Notes: generated from the letters alone by a model not told the origin. DNA of 64,000 bases from Mycolicibacterium malmesburyense (GCF_001050015.1 NZ_CVTB01000033.1:1-64000); one strand, 5' to 3'; shown: positions 50,623 to 60,005, counted from the stretch's first letter. Numbers and translations: made by a program.

Positions 50623-51180
50623 ATGAGCAGGACGTCCTACCACCACGGCGATTTGAAGGCCGTCATCCTCGGGGAGGCGGCGACCCTGGTCGCCGAGCGC
50701 GGCGCCGACGGAATCTCGCTGCGCGAACTCGCGCGGGTCGCCGGGGTGTCGCACGCCGCGCCCGCGCACCACTTCACCGACCGGCGCGGGCTGTTCACCG
50801 CGCTGGCCGCGGAGGGCTGGCTCAAACTGGCGGCGGCGCTGTCCGATGCCGGGCCCGAATTCATCGATGCCGCACTGGCGTACGTGCGCTTCGCGCTCGA
50901 TAATCCCGGCCACTACGCGGTGATGTTCGACCGGTCGCTCGTCGATCCGGCCAACACGGAGTTGAAGGCGGCCCAGGATGCGGCGGGTGACGAACTGAGG
51001 AAAGGTGTCGGCACCCTCGACGATCCGCGCGCCGCGCAGGATCCGCAGGCCGCCGCGCTGGCGGCCTGGTCACTGGTGCACGGCTTTTCGCTGTTGTGGT
51101 TGAACAAGGCGATCGACGCGGACGGCGATCCGCTCGCGACCGTGCACCGGGTCGCGGGCATGCTTTTCGAGACCGGGTAA
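50623..51180 (+). CDS. TetR-family regulator
   Basis: TetR regulator of 185 residues. DNA-binding part at the very N-terminus: YHHGDLKAVILGEAATLVAERGADGISLRELARVAGVSHAAPAHHFTDRRGLFTALA (about 6-60). The second half has the TetR C-terminal type seen in WHG-domain proteins (AAALAAWSLVHGFSLLWLNKAI). ATG 50623 is only 7 bases from a TATGAT -10, so its message may be leaderless. It probably represses itself and the divergent DoxX-like gene through the paired palindromes between them. The glutathione peroxidase gene follows 9 bases downstream and is likely co-transcribed. Confidence 0.92.
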   Translation: MSRTSYHHGDLKAVILGEAATLVAERGADGISLRELARVAGVSHAAPAHHFTDRRGLFTALAAEGWLKLAAALSDAGPEFIDAALAYVRFALDNPGHYAVMFDRSLVDPANTELKAAQDAAGDELRKGVGTLDDPRAAQDPQAAALAAWSLVHGFSLLWLNKAIDADGDPLATVHRVAGMLFETG

Positions 51181-51189
51181 CGTGCGGGC

Positions 51190-51687
51190 ATGACCGACAC
51201 TCCGCTGACCGACATCGCTGTGACCACTCTCGACGGCCGCGACACCACGCTCGGCGACCTGGCCGACGGCGCCGCGTTGGTGGTCAACGTCGCCTCGAAA
51301 TGCGGTCTCACTCCGCAGTACACGGCGCTCGAACAACTGGCCAAGGACTACCGCGACCGCGGGCTCACCGTGATCGGCGTGCCGTGCAACCAGTTCATGG
51401 GCCAGGAACCCGGAACCGCCGAAGAGATCCAGGAATTCTGCTCCACGACCTACGGCGTGACGTTCCCGTTGCTCGCCAAGACCGACGTCAACGGCGCCGA
51501 CCGGCACCCGCTGTACAGCGAGCTGACCAAGACGCCCGACGACAGCGGCGAGGCAGGCGACATCCAGTGGAACTTCGAGAAGTTCCTGCTCGCGCCGGGC
51601 GGCCAGGTCGTCAAGCGGTTCCGGCCCCGCACCGAACCCGACGCGCCCGAGGTGATCGCGGCCATCGAGGGCGTCCTGCCGCGATAG
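51190..51687 (+). CDS. glutathione peroxidase family protein (thiol peroxidase)
   Basis: GPx-type peroxidase of 165 residues, reducing hydrogen or organic peroxides. The peroxidatic cysteine is in VNVASKCGLTPQYTALE (C38), the conserved GVPCNQFMGQEPGT gives the glutamine and second cysteine, and IQWNFEKFLLAPGG the tryptophan-asparagine of the active site. Mycobacteria lack glutathione, so thioredoxin is the likelier reductant. Starts 9 bases after the TetR gene, suggesting that the TetR/DoxX/GPx set is a redox-stress unit. From memory, this group takes the place of the Rv0783c counterpart. Confidence 0.95.
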   Translation: MTDTPLTDIAVTTLDGRDTTLGDLADGAALVVNVASKCGLTPQYTALEQLAKDYRDRGLTVIGVPCNQFMGQEPGTAEEIQEFCSTTYGVTFPLLAKTDVNGADRHPLYSELTKTPDDSGEAGDIQWNFEKFLLAPGGQVVKRFRPRTEPDAPEVIAAIEGVLPR

Positions 51688-51756
51688 CCCCCGATGGTCA
51701 ACTGCCGTCAGCGTGTTGGAAACCGTTGAGACACCTGACGTTGCCACACTGACGGC

Positions 51757-52461
51757 GTGGCTGGACAGCTGATCGTCTCCGTCTCCGGAATCACCGATCG
51801 CACGCTGCCCGACGTGGCGGAGTTCTGCACGCGACTCGACGCCCGCGGTGTGCCGGTCTCGTTGCTGGTGGCGCCCAGGGTCAAGGGCGGCTTCCGCCTC
51901 GAGGACGACGCCGCCACGGTTCAGTGGCTCGCCGCAAGGCGCGATGCCGGCGACGCGCTCGTGCTGCACGGCTTCGACGAGGCCGCCACCAAGAAACGCC
52001 GCGGTGAATTCGCGACGCTCCTCGCACACGAGGCCGGGCTGCGATTGACGGCCGCCGACCGCGTGATGGAGCACCTGGGGCTGCGTACGCGGCTGTTCGC
52101 GGCGCCGGGATGGGCGGTGTCGCGTGGCACCGTCGTGATGTTGCCGCACAGAGGGTTTCGACTCCTCGCCGGGCTGACCGAGATCACCGATCTGGTCCGC
52201 GGGACGGCCGTGCGCTCCCGCGTGCTCGGTATCGGCGAAGGCTTCCTGAGCGAGCCGTGGTGGTGTCGCACGCTGGTGCTGTCCGCCGAGCGGACGGCGC
52301 GACGCGGCGGGATCGTCCGGGTCGCCGTGGCCGCCAGGCACCTGCGCAAGCCGGGACCGCGGGGGGCGATGCTCGACGCCGTCGACCTCGCGCTGCTGCA
52401 CCGGTGCGCGCCGGATACCTACGAATGGCGGCCGCAGGCCCCAATGACGGCCGTCGCATAG
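51757..52461 (+). CDS. DUF2334 polysaccharide-deacetylase-like protein (Rv0784-like)
   Basis: Protein of 234 residues of the DUF2334 family, a branch of the polysaccharide deacetylase (NodB-like) fold. The start LIVSVSGITDRTLPDVAEFCTRLDARGVPVSLLVAPRVKGGFRL, then LVLHGFDEAA (the His of the usual HG motif) and LRTRLFAAPGWAVSRGTVVMLPHRGFRL (PxW/ F-x-P-P-like) are seen. The first catalytic aspartate pair is not evident, so it may be non-catalytic or changed. No signal peptide. GTG 51757. In the position of Rv0784, 24 bases before the flavoprotein gene. Confidence 0.85.
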   Translation: MAGQLIVSVSGITDRTLPDVAEFCTRLDARGVPVSLLVAPRVKGGFRLEDDAATVQWLAARRDAGDALVLHGFDEAATKKRRGEFATLLAHEAGLRLTAADRVMEHLGLRTRLFAAPGWAVSRGTVVMLPHRGFRLLAGLTEITDLVRGTAVRSRVLGIGEGFLSEPWWCRTLVLSAERTARRGGIVRVAVAARHLRKPGPRGAMLDAVDLALLHRCAPDTYEWRPQAPMTAVA

Positions 52462-52485
52462 CGCCGGCCCGCTAACGTGGCGGCC

Positions 52486-54123
52486 ATGGCAGATGCTGAC
52501 GTCATCGTCGTCGGGGCCGGGCTGGCGGGTCTGGTGGCGGCCTGCGAACTCGTCGAGCGAGGCCGCCGCGTGCTGATCGTCGACCAGGAGAACCCCAACA
52601 ACATCGGCGGCCAGGCGTACTGGTCGTTCGGCGGCCTGTTCTTCGTCGACAGCCCGGAACAGCGGCGGTTGGGCATCCGCGACAGCCACGAGTTGGCGCT
52701 GCAGGACTGGCTGGGTTCGGCGGGATTCGACCGCCCGGAGGACCACTGGCCGCGGCAGTGGGCACACGCCTACGTCGATTTCGCCGCGGGGGAGAAGCGT
52801 GGCTGGCTGCGCGAGCGTGGCCTGCAGACGTTCCCGATCGTCGGGTGGGCCGAACGCGGTGGATACGACGCGCGCGGACACGGCAACTCGGTGCCGCGAT
52901 TCCACATCACCTGGGGCACCGGCCCGGCGATCGTCGACATCTTCGCTCGACGGCTGACAGGGCGGGCCCGCTATGCGCACCGGCACAGGGTCGACGAACT
53001 CATCGTCGACAACGGCGCCGTCGTGGGGGTGCGCGGAACGGTGCTCGAACCCTCCGACGCCCCTCGCGGAGTCGCCACCTCACGAGAGCCGGTCGGACAG
53101 TTCGAGTTTCGCGCCCAGGCGGTGATCGTTGCGAGCGGCGGCATCGGCGGCAACCACGACCTGGTGCGGCAGAACTGGCCGAAACGGATGGGCCGGGTAC
53201 CCGAACAGCTGCTGTCCGGTGTGCCCGCGCACGTCGACGGACGCATGATCGGCATCACCGAGGGCGCCGGGGCTCGGGTCATCAACAGCGACCGGATGTG
53301 GCACTACACCGAGGGCATCACCAACTACGACCCGATCTGGCCGCTGCACGGCATCCGGATCCTGCCCGGACCGTCGTCATTGTGGTTGGACGCCAACGGC
53401 AATCGGCTGCCGTCGCCGCTGTATCCCGGATTCGACACGCTCGGCACGCTCGAACACATCGCCCGGACGGGGCAGGACTACACGTGGTTCATCCTCAACG
53501 CCCGGATCATCGCCAAGGAGTTCGCGCTCTCGGGTCAGGAACAGAACCCGGACCTCACCGGCCGCAGCATCCGCGACGTGTTGTCCCGGGTGCGTCCCGG
53601 CGCGCCGGCGCCGGTGCAGGCGTTCGTCGACCGTGGCGTCGACTTCGTCAGCGCCGACTCGCTGCGCGACCTGGTGTCGTCCATGAACGCGGTGCCCGAT
53701 GTGCTCCCGCTCGATTACGCGACGGTCGAGGCCGAGGTCACCGCCCGCGACCGGGAGGTCGCCAACAAGTTCACCAAGGACATGCAGATCGCGTCGATCC
53801 GGGTGGCGCGCAACTACCTCGGCGACCGCGTGAGCCGCGTGGTCGCACCACACCGGCTGACCGACCCCAAGGCCGGACCACTGATCGCGGTGAAGTTGCA
53901 CATCTTGACACGAAAGTCGTTGGGCGGCCTGGAGACCGATCTCGACGCGCGGGTGCTCAAACCGGACGGCGGCGTGTTCGGCGGGCTGTACGCCGCCGGG
54001 GAGGCGGCGGGCTTCGGCGGCGGCGGTGTGCACGGCTACCGGTCGCTGGAGGGCACTTTCCTCGGCGGTTGCGTGTTCTCCGGGCGGGCCGCGGGCCGCG
54101 CGGCGGCACGCGATACGGCCTGA
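52486..54123 (+). CDS. FAD-binding dehydrogenase, ketosteroid-dehydrogenase-like (Rv0785)
   Basis: Flavoprotein of 545 residues of the fumarate reductase / 3-ketosteroid delta1-dehydrogenase superfamily. The FAD-binding motif is DVIVVGAGLAGLVAACELVERG (residues 4-25 in part: VVGAGLAGLVAA) and QENPNNIGGQAYWSFGG; further VIVASGGIGGNHDLV near 205 and the C-terminal GLYAAGEAAGFGGGGVHGYRSLEGTFLGGCVFSGR closing the flavin site. ATG 52486 is taken, three codons after a GTG. It corresponds to Rv0785. The substrate is not known; resemblance to KstD suggests a cyclic or steroid-like compound. Confidence 0.92.
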   Translation: MADADVIVVGAGLAGLVAACELVERGRRVLIVDQENPNNIGGQAYWSFGGLFFVDSPEQRRLGIRDSHELALQDWLGSAGFDRPEDHWPRQWAHAYVDFAAGEKRGWLRERGLQTFPIVGWAERGGYDARGHGNSVPRFHITWGTGPAIVDIFARRLTGRARYAHRHRVDELIVDNGAVVGVRGTVLEPSDAPRGVATSREPVGQFEFRAQAVIVASGGIGGNHDLVRQNWPKRMGRVPEQLLSGVPAHVDGRMIGITEGAGARVINSDRMWHYTEGITNYDPIWPLHGIRILPGPSSLWLDANGNRLPSPLYPGFDTLGTLEHIARTGQDYTWFILNARIIAKEFALSGQEQNPDLTGRSIRDVLSRVRPGAPAPVQAFVDRGVDFVSADSLRDLVSSMNAVPDVLPLDYATVEAEVTARDREVANKFTKDMQIASIRVARNYLGDRVSRVVAPHRLTDPKAGPLIAVKLHILTRKSLGGLETDLDARVLKPDGGVFGGLYAAGEAAGFGGGGVHGYRSLEGTFLGGCVFSGRAAGRAAARDTA

Positions 54124-54144
54124 CTCAGAACCCCGCGGCCGACG

Positions 54145-54798
54145 TCAGAACTCCGTGCCGTTCTCGGGTTCGAGCACCCGGAAGTCGGTGTCGGTCATCT
54201 CCGTCAGCCGGCCGTAGAAGATCCCGCGGGCACTCGGATCGATGATGCCCTGGTGGATCGGCACCGCGTGCGTCGGCGCGACGGCGCGCAGATAATCCAC
54301 CGCCTCGGAGATCTTCATCCACGGCGCGGCCGCGGGCGTGGCGAGCACGTCGACCGGTTCGCCCGGCGCGTAGAGGGCGTCGCCCGGATGCATGAGGCGG
54401 GCCCGATGGGTGCCGTCGTCGACGAGGTAGGAGATGTTGTCGATGATCGGGATCTCCGGGTGGATCACCGCGTGCTTGCCGCCGACACCGCGCACGGTGA
54501 GGTGCTCGATGGTGAGGACGTCACCGACGTTGACCGCGCGCCACGGGTCGCCGAGTTGCGCGGCGGTCTGAGGATCGGCGTACAGGGCGGCCTGCGGGTT
54601 GGCCTCGAGCAGGGCGGGCAGTCGCTCGGTGTCGGCGTGGTCGGGATGTTGATGGGTGATCAGGATCGCCGACAGACCCGTGATGCCCTCGAATCCGTGC
54701 GAAAAGACGCCGGGGTCGAACAAGATCGTCGCTTCATCACCGGATTCGCCCTGGAAATTGGCCAGTAAGCAGGAATGTCCGAAATGGGTCAATTGCAT
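54145..54798 (-). CDS. metallo-beta-lactamase-fold hydrolase (Rv0786c-like)
   Basis: Metal-dependent hydrolase of 217 residues of the UlaG/YtnP-like beta-lactamase fold. The metal motif HxHxDH is present as LITHQHPDHAD near 48-58; earlier FGHSCLLAN gives another conserved histidine, and MHPGDALYAPG and PIHQGII later ligands. The start ATG 54798 is chosen because the protein then begins with the family's MQLTHFGHS; the long upstream frame is discarded. It is convergent with the flavoprotein gene (21-base gap) and divergent from the secreted-protein gene. Position of Rv0786c. Substrate unknown. Confidence 0.92.
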   Translation of the reverse strand: MQLTHFGHSCLLANFQGESGDEATILFDPGVFSHGFEGITGLSAILITHQHPDHADTERLPALLEANPQAALYADPQTAAQLGDPWRAVNVGDVLTIEHLTVRGVGGKHAVIHPEIPIIDNISYLVDDGTHRARLMHPGDALYAPGEPVDVLATPAAAPWMKISEAVDYLRAVAPTHAVPIHQGIIDPSARGIFYGRLTEMTDTDFRVLEPENGTEF

Positions 54799-54844
54799 GC
54801 CTATATTGTGGCGGCGCAGGCCGTCTTCAGGGGGTACTTGAGTC

Positions 54845-55510
54845 GTGCGATTGCTGCTTGCGGTGGCCCTCGCGACGTTCGGCCTGTCTCTGACCGCCGC
54901 CCCCGCGGCACGTGCGGTGCCCGGTGTCTGCCCGCCGATCTGCGACGCGATACCCGATTCGGCGTGGCCGGTGTCAAGCGCGCTTCCCCTGTACCCGGTG
55001 TACCGGTGGCCGGGCCTGGCGGGCCTGGCCGTCAACGCGCCCGCACCGAGGTTCCTGTTCGAGGAGCTGTGCGCCAGCCCGCCCGTCCCGGCCGATCCTC
55101 GCGCCTACGTCGTGGCCTCCAGGGCGCAGATCGACAATCCCGCCGGCCAGTGGCAACTGCGGGCGCAGGTGCTGCACTGGCGGGGCGACGTGGCGTACAG
55201 CGGGCCGCTCACCCGATCGGTGCTCGACTCGGCGCACTCGAGGCTGCGCACCTGCCAGCTGACCGCGCCCCTGGTGTCGCCGTCGATCACCACCGTCAAT
55301 GGCGAGCGGATGGCGGCGGTGATCAGCGTGGCCGGCCAGAAGGTGGTGCGCCAGTACCTTCTGGCCCACCCCACCAGCGGCAGCATCGTCGAGCTCGCGC
55401 TGTGGTCGACGCTGCCAATGCAGGTCCCCTGGCCGCCGGTGCCCGACGCGCAGATTCTCGACGCACTGGCCACCCCGCTGTGCGAGGCATATCTCGGTTC
55501 GTGCCGGTGA
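54845..55510 (+). CDS. secreted conserved protein (Rv0787-like)
   Basis: Exported protein of 221 residues. Signal peptide about 1-24 (LLLAVALATFGLSLTAAPAARA). The mature part has six or so cysteines (VCPPICDAIPDSAW, FEELCAS, RLRTCQL, TPLCEAYLGSCR) that could form disulfides, and a beta-rich body (YVVASRAQIDNPAGQWQLRAQVLHWRGDVAYSG, ERMAAVISVAGQKVVRQYLLAHP). Start GTG 54845. It lies 35 bases before purS and fills the place of Rv0787. Function unknown; no enzymatic motif. Confidence 0.88.
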   Translation: MRLLLAVALATFGLSLTAAPAARAVPGVCPPICDAIPDSAWPVSSALPLYPVYRWPGLAGLAVNAPAPRFLFEELCASPPVPADPRAYVVASRAQIDNPAGQWQLRAQVLHWRGDVAYSGPLTRSVLDSAHSRLRTCQLTAPLVSPSITTVNGERMAAVISVAGQKVVRQYLLAHPTSGSIVELALWSTLPMQVPWPPVPDAQILDALATPLCEAYLGSCR

Positions 55511-55545
55511 GTCGCGGGCGCTGCAACCGCCGGTACAGTTGACGC

Positions 55546-55785
55546 GTGGCAAGGGTGGTGGTGCACGTGATGCCCAAGGCGGAGATCCTCGACCCGCAGG
55601 GGCAGGCGATCGTCGGCGCGTTGGGCCGTCTGGGTTTCAACGGCGTCTCAGATGTCCGGCAGGGCAAGCGTTTTGAACTCGAAGTCGATGACAGCATCGA
55701 CGACGACACCCTGGCCGAGATCGCGGAATCGCTGCTGGCGAACACCGTGATCGAGGACTGGAGCGTGAGCCGGGAGCAGGCATGA
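55546..55785 (+). CDS. purS: phosphoribosylformylglycinamidine synthase subunit PurS
   Basis: Small subunit of FGAM synthase, 79 residues, which bridges PurL and PurQ so that ammonia can pass from glutamine to FGAR. Pattern [28 protein letters not shown] and [17 protein letters not shown], and [10 protein letters not shown], is typical. Start GTG 55546. Its end overlaps the start of purQ by 4 bases. purL is about 6.6 kb downstream. Confidence 0.96.
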   Translation: MARVVVHVMPKAEILDPQGQAIVGALGRLGFNGVSDVRQGKRFELEVDDSIDDDTLAEIAESLLANTVIEDWSVSREQA

Positions 55786-56459
55786 CGGCGCGTGTGGGCA
55801 TCATCACATTTCCGGGCACGCTGGACGACGTCGACGCCGCCCGAGCGGTTCGACTGGCGGGCGCCGAAGCCGTCCCGCTGTGGCACGCCGACGCCGATCT
55901 GAAGAACGTCGACGCCGTGGTGGTGCCCGGCGGGTTTTCCTACGGTGACTATCTGCGGGCGGGTGCGATCGCCAAGTTCGCGCCGGTGATGGGCGAGGTC
56001 GTCCGGGGTGCCGAGCGCGGTATGCCGGTGTTGGGCATTTGCAACGGTTTTCAGGTGCTGTGCGAGGCCGGTCTGCTGCCGGGCGCGTTGACCCGCAACG
56101 CCGGACTGCATTTCGTGTGCCGCGACATCTGGCTTGAGGTGGCGTCGAACACCTCGGCGTGGACGACGCGCTTCGAGAAGGGCGCCGATCTGCTGATCCC
56201 GCTGAAGTCCGGCGAGGGCCGCTACGTCGCCAGTGAGAGGGAGCTCGACGAGCTCGAGGGCGAGGGTCGGGTGGTGTTCCGCTACCGCGACAACCCCAAC
56301 GGCTCACAGCGCGACATCGCCGGCATCACCTCGGCCAACGGCCGCGTCGTCGGCCTGATGCCGCACCCCGAGCACGCCACGGAGGCGCTCACCGGCCCGT
56401 CCGACGACGGCCTTGGCCTGTTCTACTCCGCGCTGGACGCGGTGCTGACGCCCGCCTGA
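55782..56459 (+). CDS. purQ: phosphoribosylformylglycinamidine synthase subunit PurQ
   Basis: Glutaminase subunit of FGAM synthase, 225 residues, class I glutamine amidotransferase. The nucleophile cysteine is in [19 protein letters not shown] (near 88), and the His/Glu pair in [13 protein letters not shown] near 197-209. [31 protein letters not shown] at the start and [25 protein letters not shown] are family hallmarks. Coupled to purS by a 4-base overlap. Ammonia is delivered to PurL. Confidence 0.97.
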   Translation: MTARVGIITFPGTLDDVDAARAVRLAGAEAVPLWHADADLKNVDAVVVPGGFSYGDYLRAGAIAKFAPVMGEVVRGAERGMPVLGICNGFQVLCEAGLLPGALTRNAGLHFVCRDIWLEVASNTSAWTTRFEKGADLLIPLKSGEGRYVASERELDELEGEGRVVFRYRDNPNGSQRDIAGITSANGRVVGLMPHPEHATEALTGPSDDGLGLFYSALDAVLTPA

Positions 56460-56491
56460 CGAACGCCACGCACGTTCACGCCATCAAGGGC

Positions 56492-57289
56492 TCAGGTCGT
56501 GAGGGCGACCGAGGCTTCGGCGGTGTAGCACAGGAACGTCAGCGTCTCCTCCAGGTACAGCTGGACGGTGCTCGCGTCGTGCGACAGGTAGCCGATCGAC
56601 ACATCGGTTCCCAACTGCAGATCGAAGTCGCCTCCGCGCGTTGACAATACGAACGCGCCATCGATCGCCGGCGCCCAGATGATGTCGCCGTCGACCAGCC
56701 GGTTGAGGTGCTCGCGGATCGGATAGCCGTGTGCGGTGGTCTCGCTGACCTTGGTGTACACGTCCGCCGACAACAGCACCGAGTACGGCCCGTCGACACC
56801 GGAGAGCCGCAGTTCGGACAGGGCCTGGGAGATGACGTCGGGGATGTCGCGTTCGTCGTCGGGCAGCGCAAGCGCGGGGTTGGAACTGCACGCCCGGATG
56901 CCCTCGATCGACGCGGCCTCGTAACCCTCGAAGATCGCGCGGTCCTCGGCGAACGCCAGCTTCATCGCCGCATCCTTGACCGGGTCCCAATCGGAGTCCT
57001 GCGAACCCCGCTCCACATCGTCGATCGCGGTGCGCGCCACCGTGAACGGCACGCGCAACCGGACCAGTGGTTTGGCCTCCCGCAGGTGCGCCACCACGCC
57101 GTCGCCCGGCGGCGTCACGTCGCGCAGATGGCCCGTGCCGATCGCGGCGGTCGTCGGCCCGCCGGGCTCGCTGACATCGACGACGCGACGACCGGCTATG
57201 TGGCGCTTGAACGTTCGGGAGGCCTCGAGCTCGATCTCGGACCACGCCTCTTCGGTGATCGGTGCCAGATCGCGGTACAGGTTGTTCAT
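56492..57289 (-). CDS. enc: encapsulin shell protein (Cfp29)
   Basis: Encapsulin nanocompartment shell protein of 265 residues, equal in length to Cfp29 (Rv0798c). It has the HK97 phage-capsid fold and self-assembles into a shell. Typical text: MNNLYRDLAPITEEAWSEIELEASRTFKRHIAGRR at the start, VDGPYSVLLSADVYTKV near 165, and LGTDVSIGYLSHDASTVQLYLEETLTFLCYTAEASVAL at the end. ATG 57289 overlaps the stop of the peroxidase gene by one base (TGATG), so shell and cargo are co-translated from one message. In the DNA between purQ and this gene only a weak 5-bp hairpin (56462-56478) is seen. Confidence 0.97.
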   Translation of the reverse strand: MNNLYRDLAPITEEAWSEIELEASRTFKRHIAGRRVVDVSEPGGPTTAAIGTGHLRDVTPPGDGVVAHLREAKPLVRLRVPFTVARTAIDDVERGSQDSDWDPVKDAAMKLAFAEDRAIFEGYEAASIEGIRACSSNPALALPDDERDIPDVISQALSELRLSGVDGPYSVLLSADVYTKVSETTAHGYPIREHLNRLVDGDIIWAPAIDGAFVLSTRGGDFDLQLGTDVSIGYLSHDASTVQLYLEETLTFLCYTAEASVALTT

Positions 57290-58323
57290 CAACGGGTTCC
57301 TTTCAGGCTGCCGATGCCGAGCGAGCCGTCGTATTCGGCGGGAGTTGCCACGGTCGTCGCCGGTGCGTCGTCATCGGCGGCGGCCGAACCGGGCAGTGGG
57401 GGAGGATCGTCGAGGAAATCGACGGTGGGCGTGAAGAACATGCTGCCGGTCAATGCGGTGGAGAAGTCCAGGATGCGATCGGTGTTCCCGGGCGGGTCGC
57501 CGATGAACATGTTGTCGAGCATTCGTTCGGTGACCGACGGCGTCCGCGAGTAGCCGATGTAGTAGGTGCCGAACTCGCCCTTGCCGATCTCGCCGAATGG
57601 CATGTTGTGCCGCACGATCTTCAGCTCGGTGCCGTCGTCGTCCTCGATCACATTGAGTGCGACATGCGAATTGGCGGGTTTCACCGCATCGTCGAGTTCG
57701 ATGTCGTCGAGTTTCGTGCGGCCGATCACCCGCTCCTGTTCCTCCACCGACAGCGAGTTCCACGCGGCCATGTCGTGCACGTACTTCTGCACATGTACGT
57801 AGCAGGAGCCGGCGAAATCGGGGTCCTCGTCCCCGATCTGGGTCGCGGAGCGGGCGAGCGGTCCGTCCGGGTTCTCGGTGCCGTCGACGAAGCCCATCAG
57901 GTCACGGTTGTCGAAGAACTTGAAGCCGTGCGTCTCGTCGACGACGGTGATCGCGCCGGCCATCGCGTCGGCCAGCTTGGTGGCCAGTTCGAAGCAGACG
58001 TCCATGGACTCGGCGCGGATGTGGAACAGAAGGTCGCCCTCGGTCGCGGGCGCGTGGTGACGGTCGCCGCGGACCTCGACGAAGGGGTGCAGCTCGGCCG
58101 GCCGGGGGCCACTGAACAGCCGGTCCCAGGCGTCCGAACCGATCGACGTGACCGCCGACAGCCGTTTGGCCGGATCGCGGAATCCGATGGCGCGCACCAG
58201 CCCCGAGATGTCGGGCAGCGTGTCGTGCACCATCGCCTCCCCGCCCTCGACGATGGTCACCACGAGGAAGACGGCCGCAGGCGTCAACGGTTCGAGCACC
58301 GGTTGCGGTTGGATCTCGGGCAC
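57289..58323 (-). CDS. dye-decolorising peroxidase, encapsulin cargo
   Basis: DyP-type haem peroxidase of 344 residues (Rv0799c-like), encapsulated by the neighbouring shell. The DyP motif GFVDGTENP with the catalytic aspartate lies near 143-151; the proximal histidine is in NSHVALNV near 217, and the distal arginine is expected in VRHNMPFGE. After about 295 a flexible Pro/Ala/Asp-rich linker leads to the C-terminal cargo-loading peptide DGSLGIGSLKG (near 331-341). Start GTG 58323. First gene of the two-gene operon. Protects against peroxide stress; natural substrate unknown. Confidence 0.96.
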   Translation of the reverse strand: MPEIQPQPVLEPLTPAAVFLVVTIVEGGEAMVHDTLPDISGLVRAIGFRDPAKRLSAVTSIGSDAWDRLFSGPRPAELHPFVEVRGDRHHAPATEGDLLFHIRAESMDVCFELATKLADAMAGAITVVDETHGFKFFDNRDLMGFVDGTENPDGPLARSATQIGDEDPDFAGSCYVHVQKYVHDMAAWNSLSVEEQERVIGRTKLDDIELDDAVKPANSHVALNVIEDDDGTELKIVRHNMPFGEIGKGEFGTYYIGYSRTPSVTERMLDNMFIGDPPGNTDRILDFSTALTGSMFFTPTVDFLDDPPPLPGSAAADDDAPATTVATPAEYDGSLGIGSLKGTR

Positions 58324-58334
58324 AACAGGACCCT

Positions 58335-58347
58335 ATCGTCAAACGAT
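58335..58347. promoter_or_regulatory. small palindrome between the DyP and aminopeptidase genes
   Basis: ATCGT-CAA-ACGAT is a 13-base perfect palindrome in the 50-base gap of the divergent DyP and M18 genes. It lies 12 bases upstream of the DyP start, where an operator for the encapsulin operon could be. Short enough to be chance. Confidence 0.35.
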
Positions 58348-58373
58348 CTTGAATCACCGGCGAAGATGAAGAG

Positions 58374-59633
58374 ATGGCAGCCAGCCCCCAGAGCCTGTGC
58401 GAATTCATCGACGCGTCGCCGTCGCCGTACCACGCCTGCGAGACGGCCGCGGCCCGTCTGCGCGACGCGGGCTTCCGCGAACTCTCCGAAGCCGACCCCT
58501 GGCCGACTCACGGTGACTTCTATGTCCTGCGCGCCGGATCGCTGATCGCCTGGCGCACGGAACAGGCCGGCCGCAACACGCCGTTCCGCATCGTCGGCGC
58601 CCACACCGACAGCCCGAACCTGCGCGTCAAACAGCACCCCGACCGGTACGTTTCGGGCTGGCGCGTGGTCGCGCTGCAGCCCTACGGCGGCGCGTGGCTG
58701 AACTCGTGGCTCGACCGCGACCTCGGCCTCAGCGGCCGGCTGTCGGTGCGCACCGGAAACCGGCTGGAGCACCGACTCGTCCGGATCGACGAGCCGATCC
58801 TGCGGGTCCCGCAGCTGGCCATCCACCTCGCCGAGGACCGCAAGGCCGTCGAGCTCAATCCGCAGCGCCACGTCAACGCGGTGTGGGGCGCGGGCAGCCG
58901 GCCTCGGTCCTTCCCAGAATTCGTGGCCGAGCAGGCCGGCGTGGCCGCCGACGACGTGCTGGGCGCCGATCTGATGACGCACGACCTGACCCCGTCGCGG
59001 CTCGTCGGCGCGGACCGCGACCTGGTGAGCGCCCCGCGGCTGGACAACCAGGCGACCTGCTACGCCGGGCTGGAGGCGTTCCTGGCCGCCGGGCCGGGCG
59101 CATACACCCCGGTGCTGGTGCTGTTCGACCACGAGGAGGTCGGCTCGCAGTCCGATCACGGCGCCCAGTCCGACCTGCTGTTGACGGTTCTCGAGCGCAT
59201 CACGCTCAGCGAGGGCGGCGGTCGCGAGGACTTCCTGCGTCGGCTGCCCGGCTCACTGGTGGCGTCCGGCGACATGGCCCACGCCACGCACCCGAACTAC
59301 CCGGACCGCCACGAACCCGGCCACCTCATCGAGGTCAACGGGGGGCCGGTGCTCAAGGTGCAGCCGAACCTGCGGTACGCCACCGACGGGCGCACGGCCG
59401 CCGCGTTCGCGCTGGCGTGCGCGCAGGCCGGGGTGCCGCTGCAGCGCTACGAGCACCGCGCCGATCTGCCGTGCGGGTCCACGGTCGGGCCGATGACGGC
59501 GGCTCGCACCGGGATCCCGACCGTCGACGTGGGCGCACCGCAGCTGGCCATGCATTCCGCGCGTGAGGTGATGGGCGCCGACGACGTCGTCTCCTACGCC
59601 GCGGCGTTGACGGCGTTTCTGTCACCGCGGTGA
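58374..59633 (+). CDS. pepC: M18-family aspartyl aminopeptidase
   Basis: Zinc aminopeptidase of 419 residues, counterpart of PepC (Rv0800), removing acidic N-terminal residues from peptides. Metal and catalytic motifs: [15 protein letters not shown] (first His and Asp), [13 protein letters not shown] (bridging Asp), [18 protein letters not shown] (Glu pair), [20 protein letters not shown], and the C-terminal [32 protein letters not shown] with the last histidine. ATG 58374. Divergent from the DyP-encapsulin operon. Confidence 0.96.
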   Translation: MAASPQSLCEFIDASPSPYHACETAAARLRDAGFRELSEADPWPTHGDFYVLRAGSLIAWRTEQAGRNTPFRIVGAHTDSPNLRVKQHPDRYVSGWRVVALQPYGGAWLNSWLDRDLGLSGRLSVRTGNRLEHRLVRIDEPILRVPQLAIHLAEDRKAVELNPQRHVNAVWGAGSRPRSFPEFVAEQAGVAADDVLGADLMTHDLTPSRLVGADRDLVSAPRLDNQATCYAGLEAFLAAGPGAYTPVLVLFDHEEVGSQSDHGAQSDLLLTVLERITLSEGGGREDFLRRLPGSLVASGDMAHATHPNYPDRHEPGHLIEVNGGPVLKVQPNLRYATDGRTAAAFALACAQAGVPLQRYEHRADLPCGSTVGPMTAARTGIPTVDVGAPQLAMHSAREVMGADDVVSYAAALTAFLSPR

Positions 59634-59648
59634 TCTAGGGTCGGCGTC

Positions 59649-60005
59649 ATGACCCTCGCCGTGTTCAACGTCACCTTCGACAGCACTGACCCGGACCGGC
59701 TCGCGGAGTGGTGGGCCCGTGCCCTCGGTGGGCAGGTAAACCCGTTGGCGCCAGGGTTTTTCGTGACCGTCTCGCAGCCGGGCGGCGGCGCCGGTCTCGG
59801 CTTCCAGAAGGTCGACGACCCCACGCCGGGCAAGAACCGTCTTCACCTCGATCTCGGGGCCGACGACGTCGAGTCGGAGGTCAAGCGGCTGGTCGAACTC
59901 GGTGCCACCGAAACCGCTCGGCACAGCATGGGCGACTTCGGCTGGGTGGTGCTCGCCGACCCGGACGGCAACGCCTTCTGCATCGGTTCCGCCGACCATC
60001 CCTGA
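59649..60005 (+). CDS. VOC/glyoxalase-like protein (Rv0801-like)
   Basis: Small metal-binding-fold protein of 118 residues of the vicinal oxygen chelate superfamily. It starts with FNVTFDSTDPDRLAEWWARALGGQVNP, typical of the glyoxalase-like subgroup, then KNRLHLDLGADDVESEVKRLVELGATETARH and VLADPDGNAFCIGS. A metal-ligand histidine (RLHLDL) and glutamate region are visible. ATG 59649, 15 bases after pepC on the same strand. Place of Rv0801. Substrate unknown. Confidence 0.92.
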   Translation: MTLAVFNVTFDSTDPDRLAEWWARALGGQVNPLAPGFFVTVSQPGGGAGLGFQKVDDPTPGKNRLHLDLGADDVESEVKRLVELGATETARHSMGDFGWVVLADPDGNAFCIGSADHP

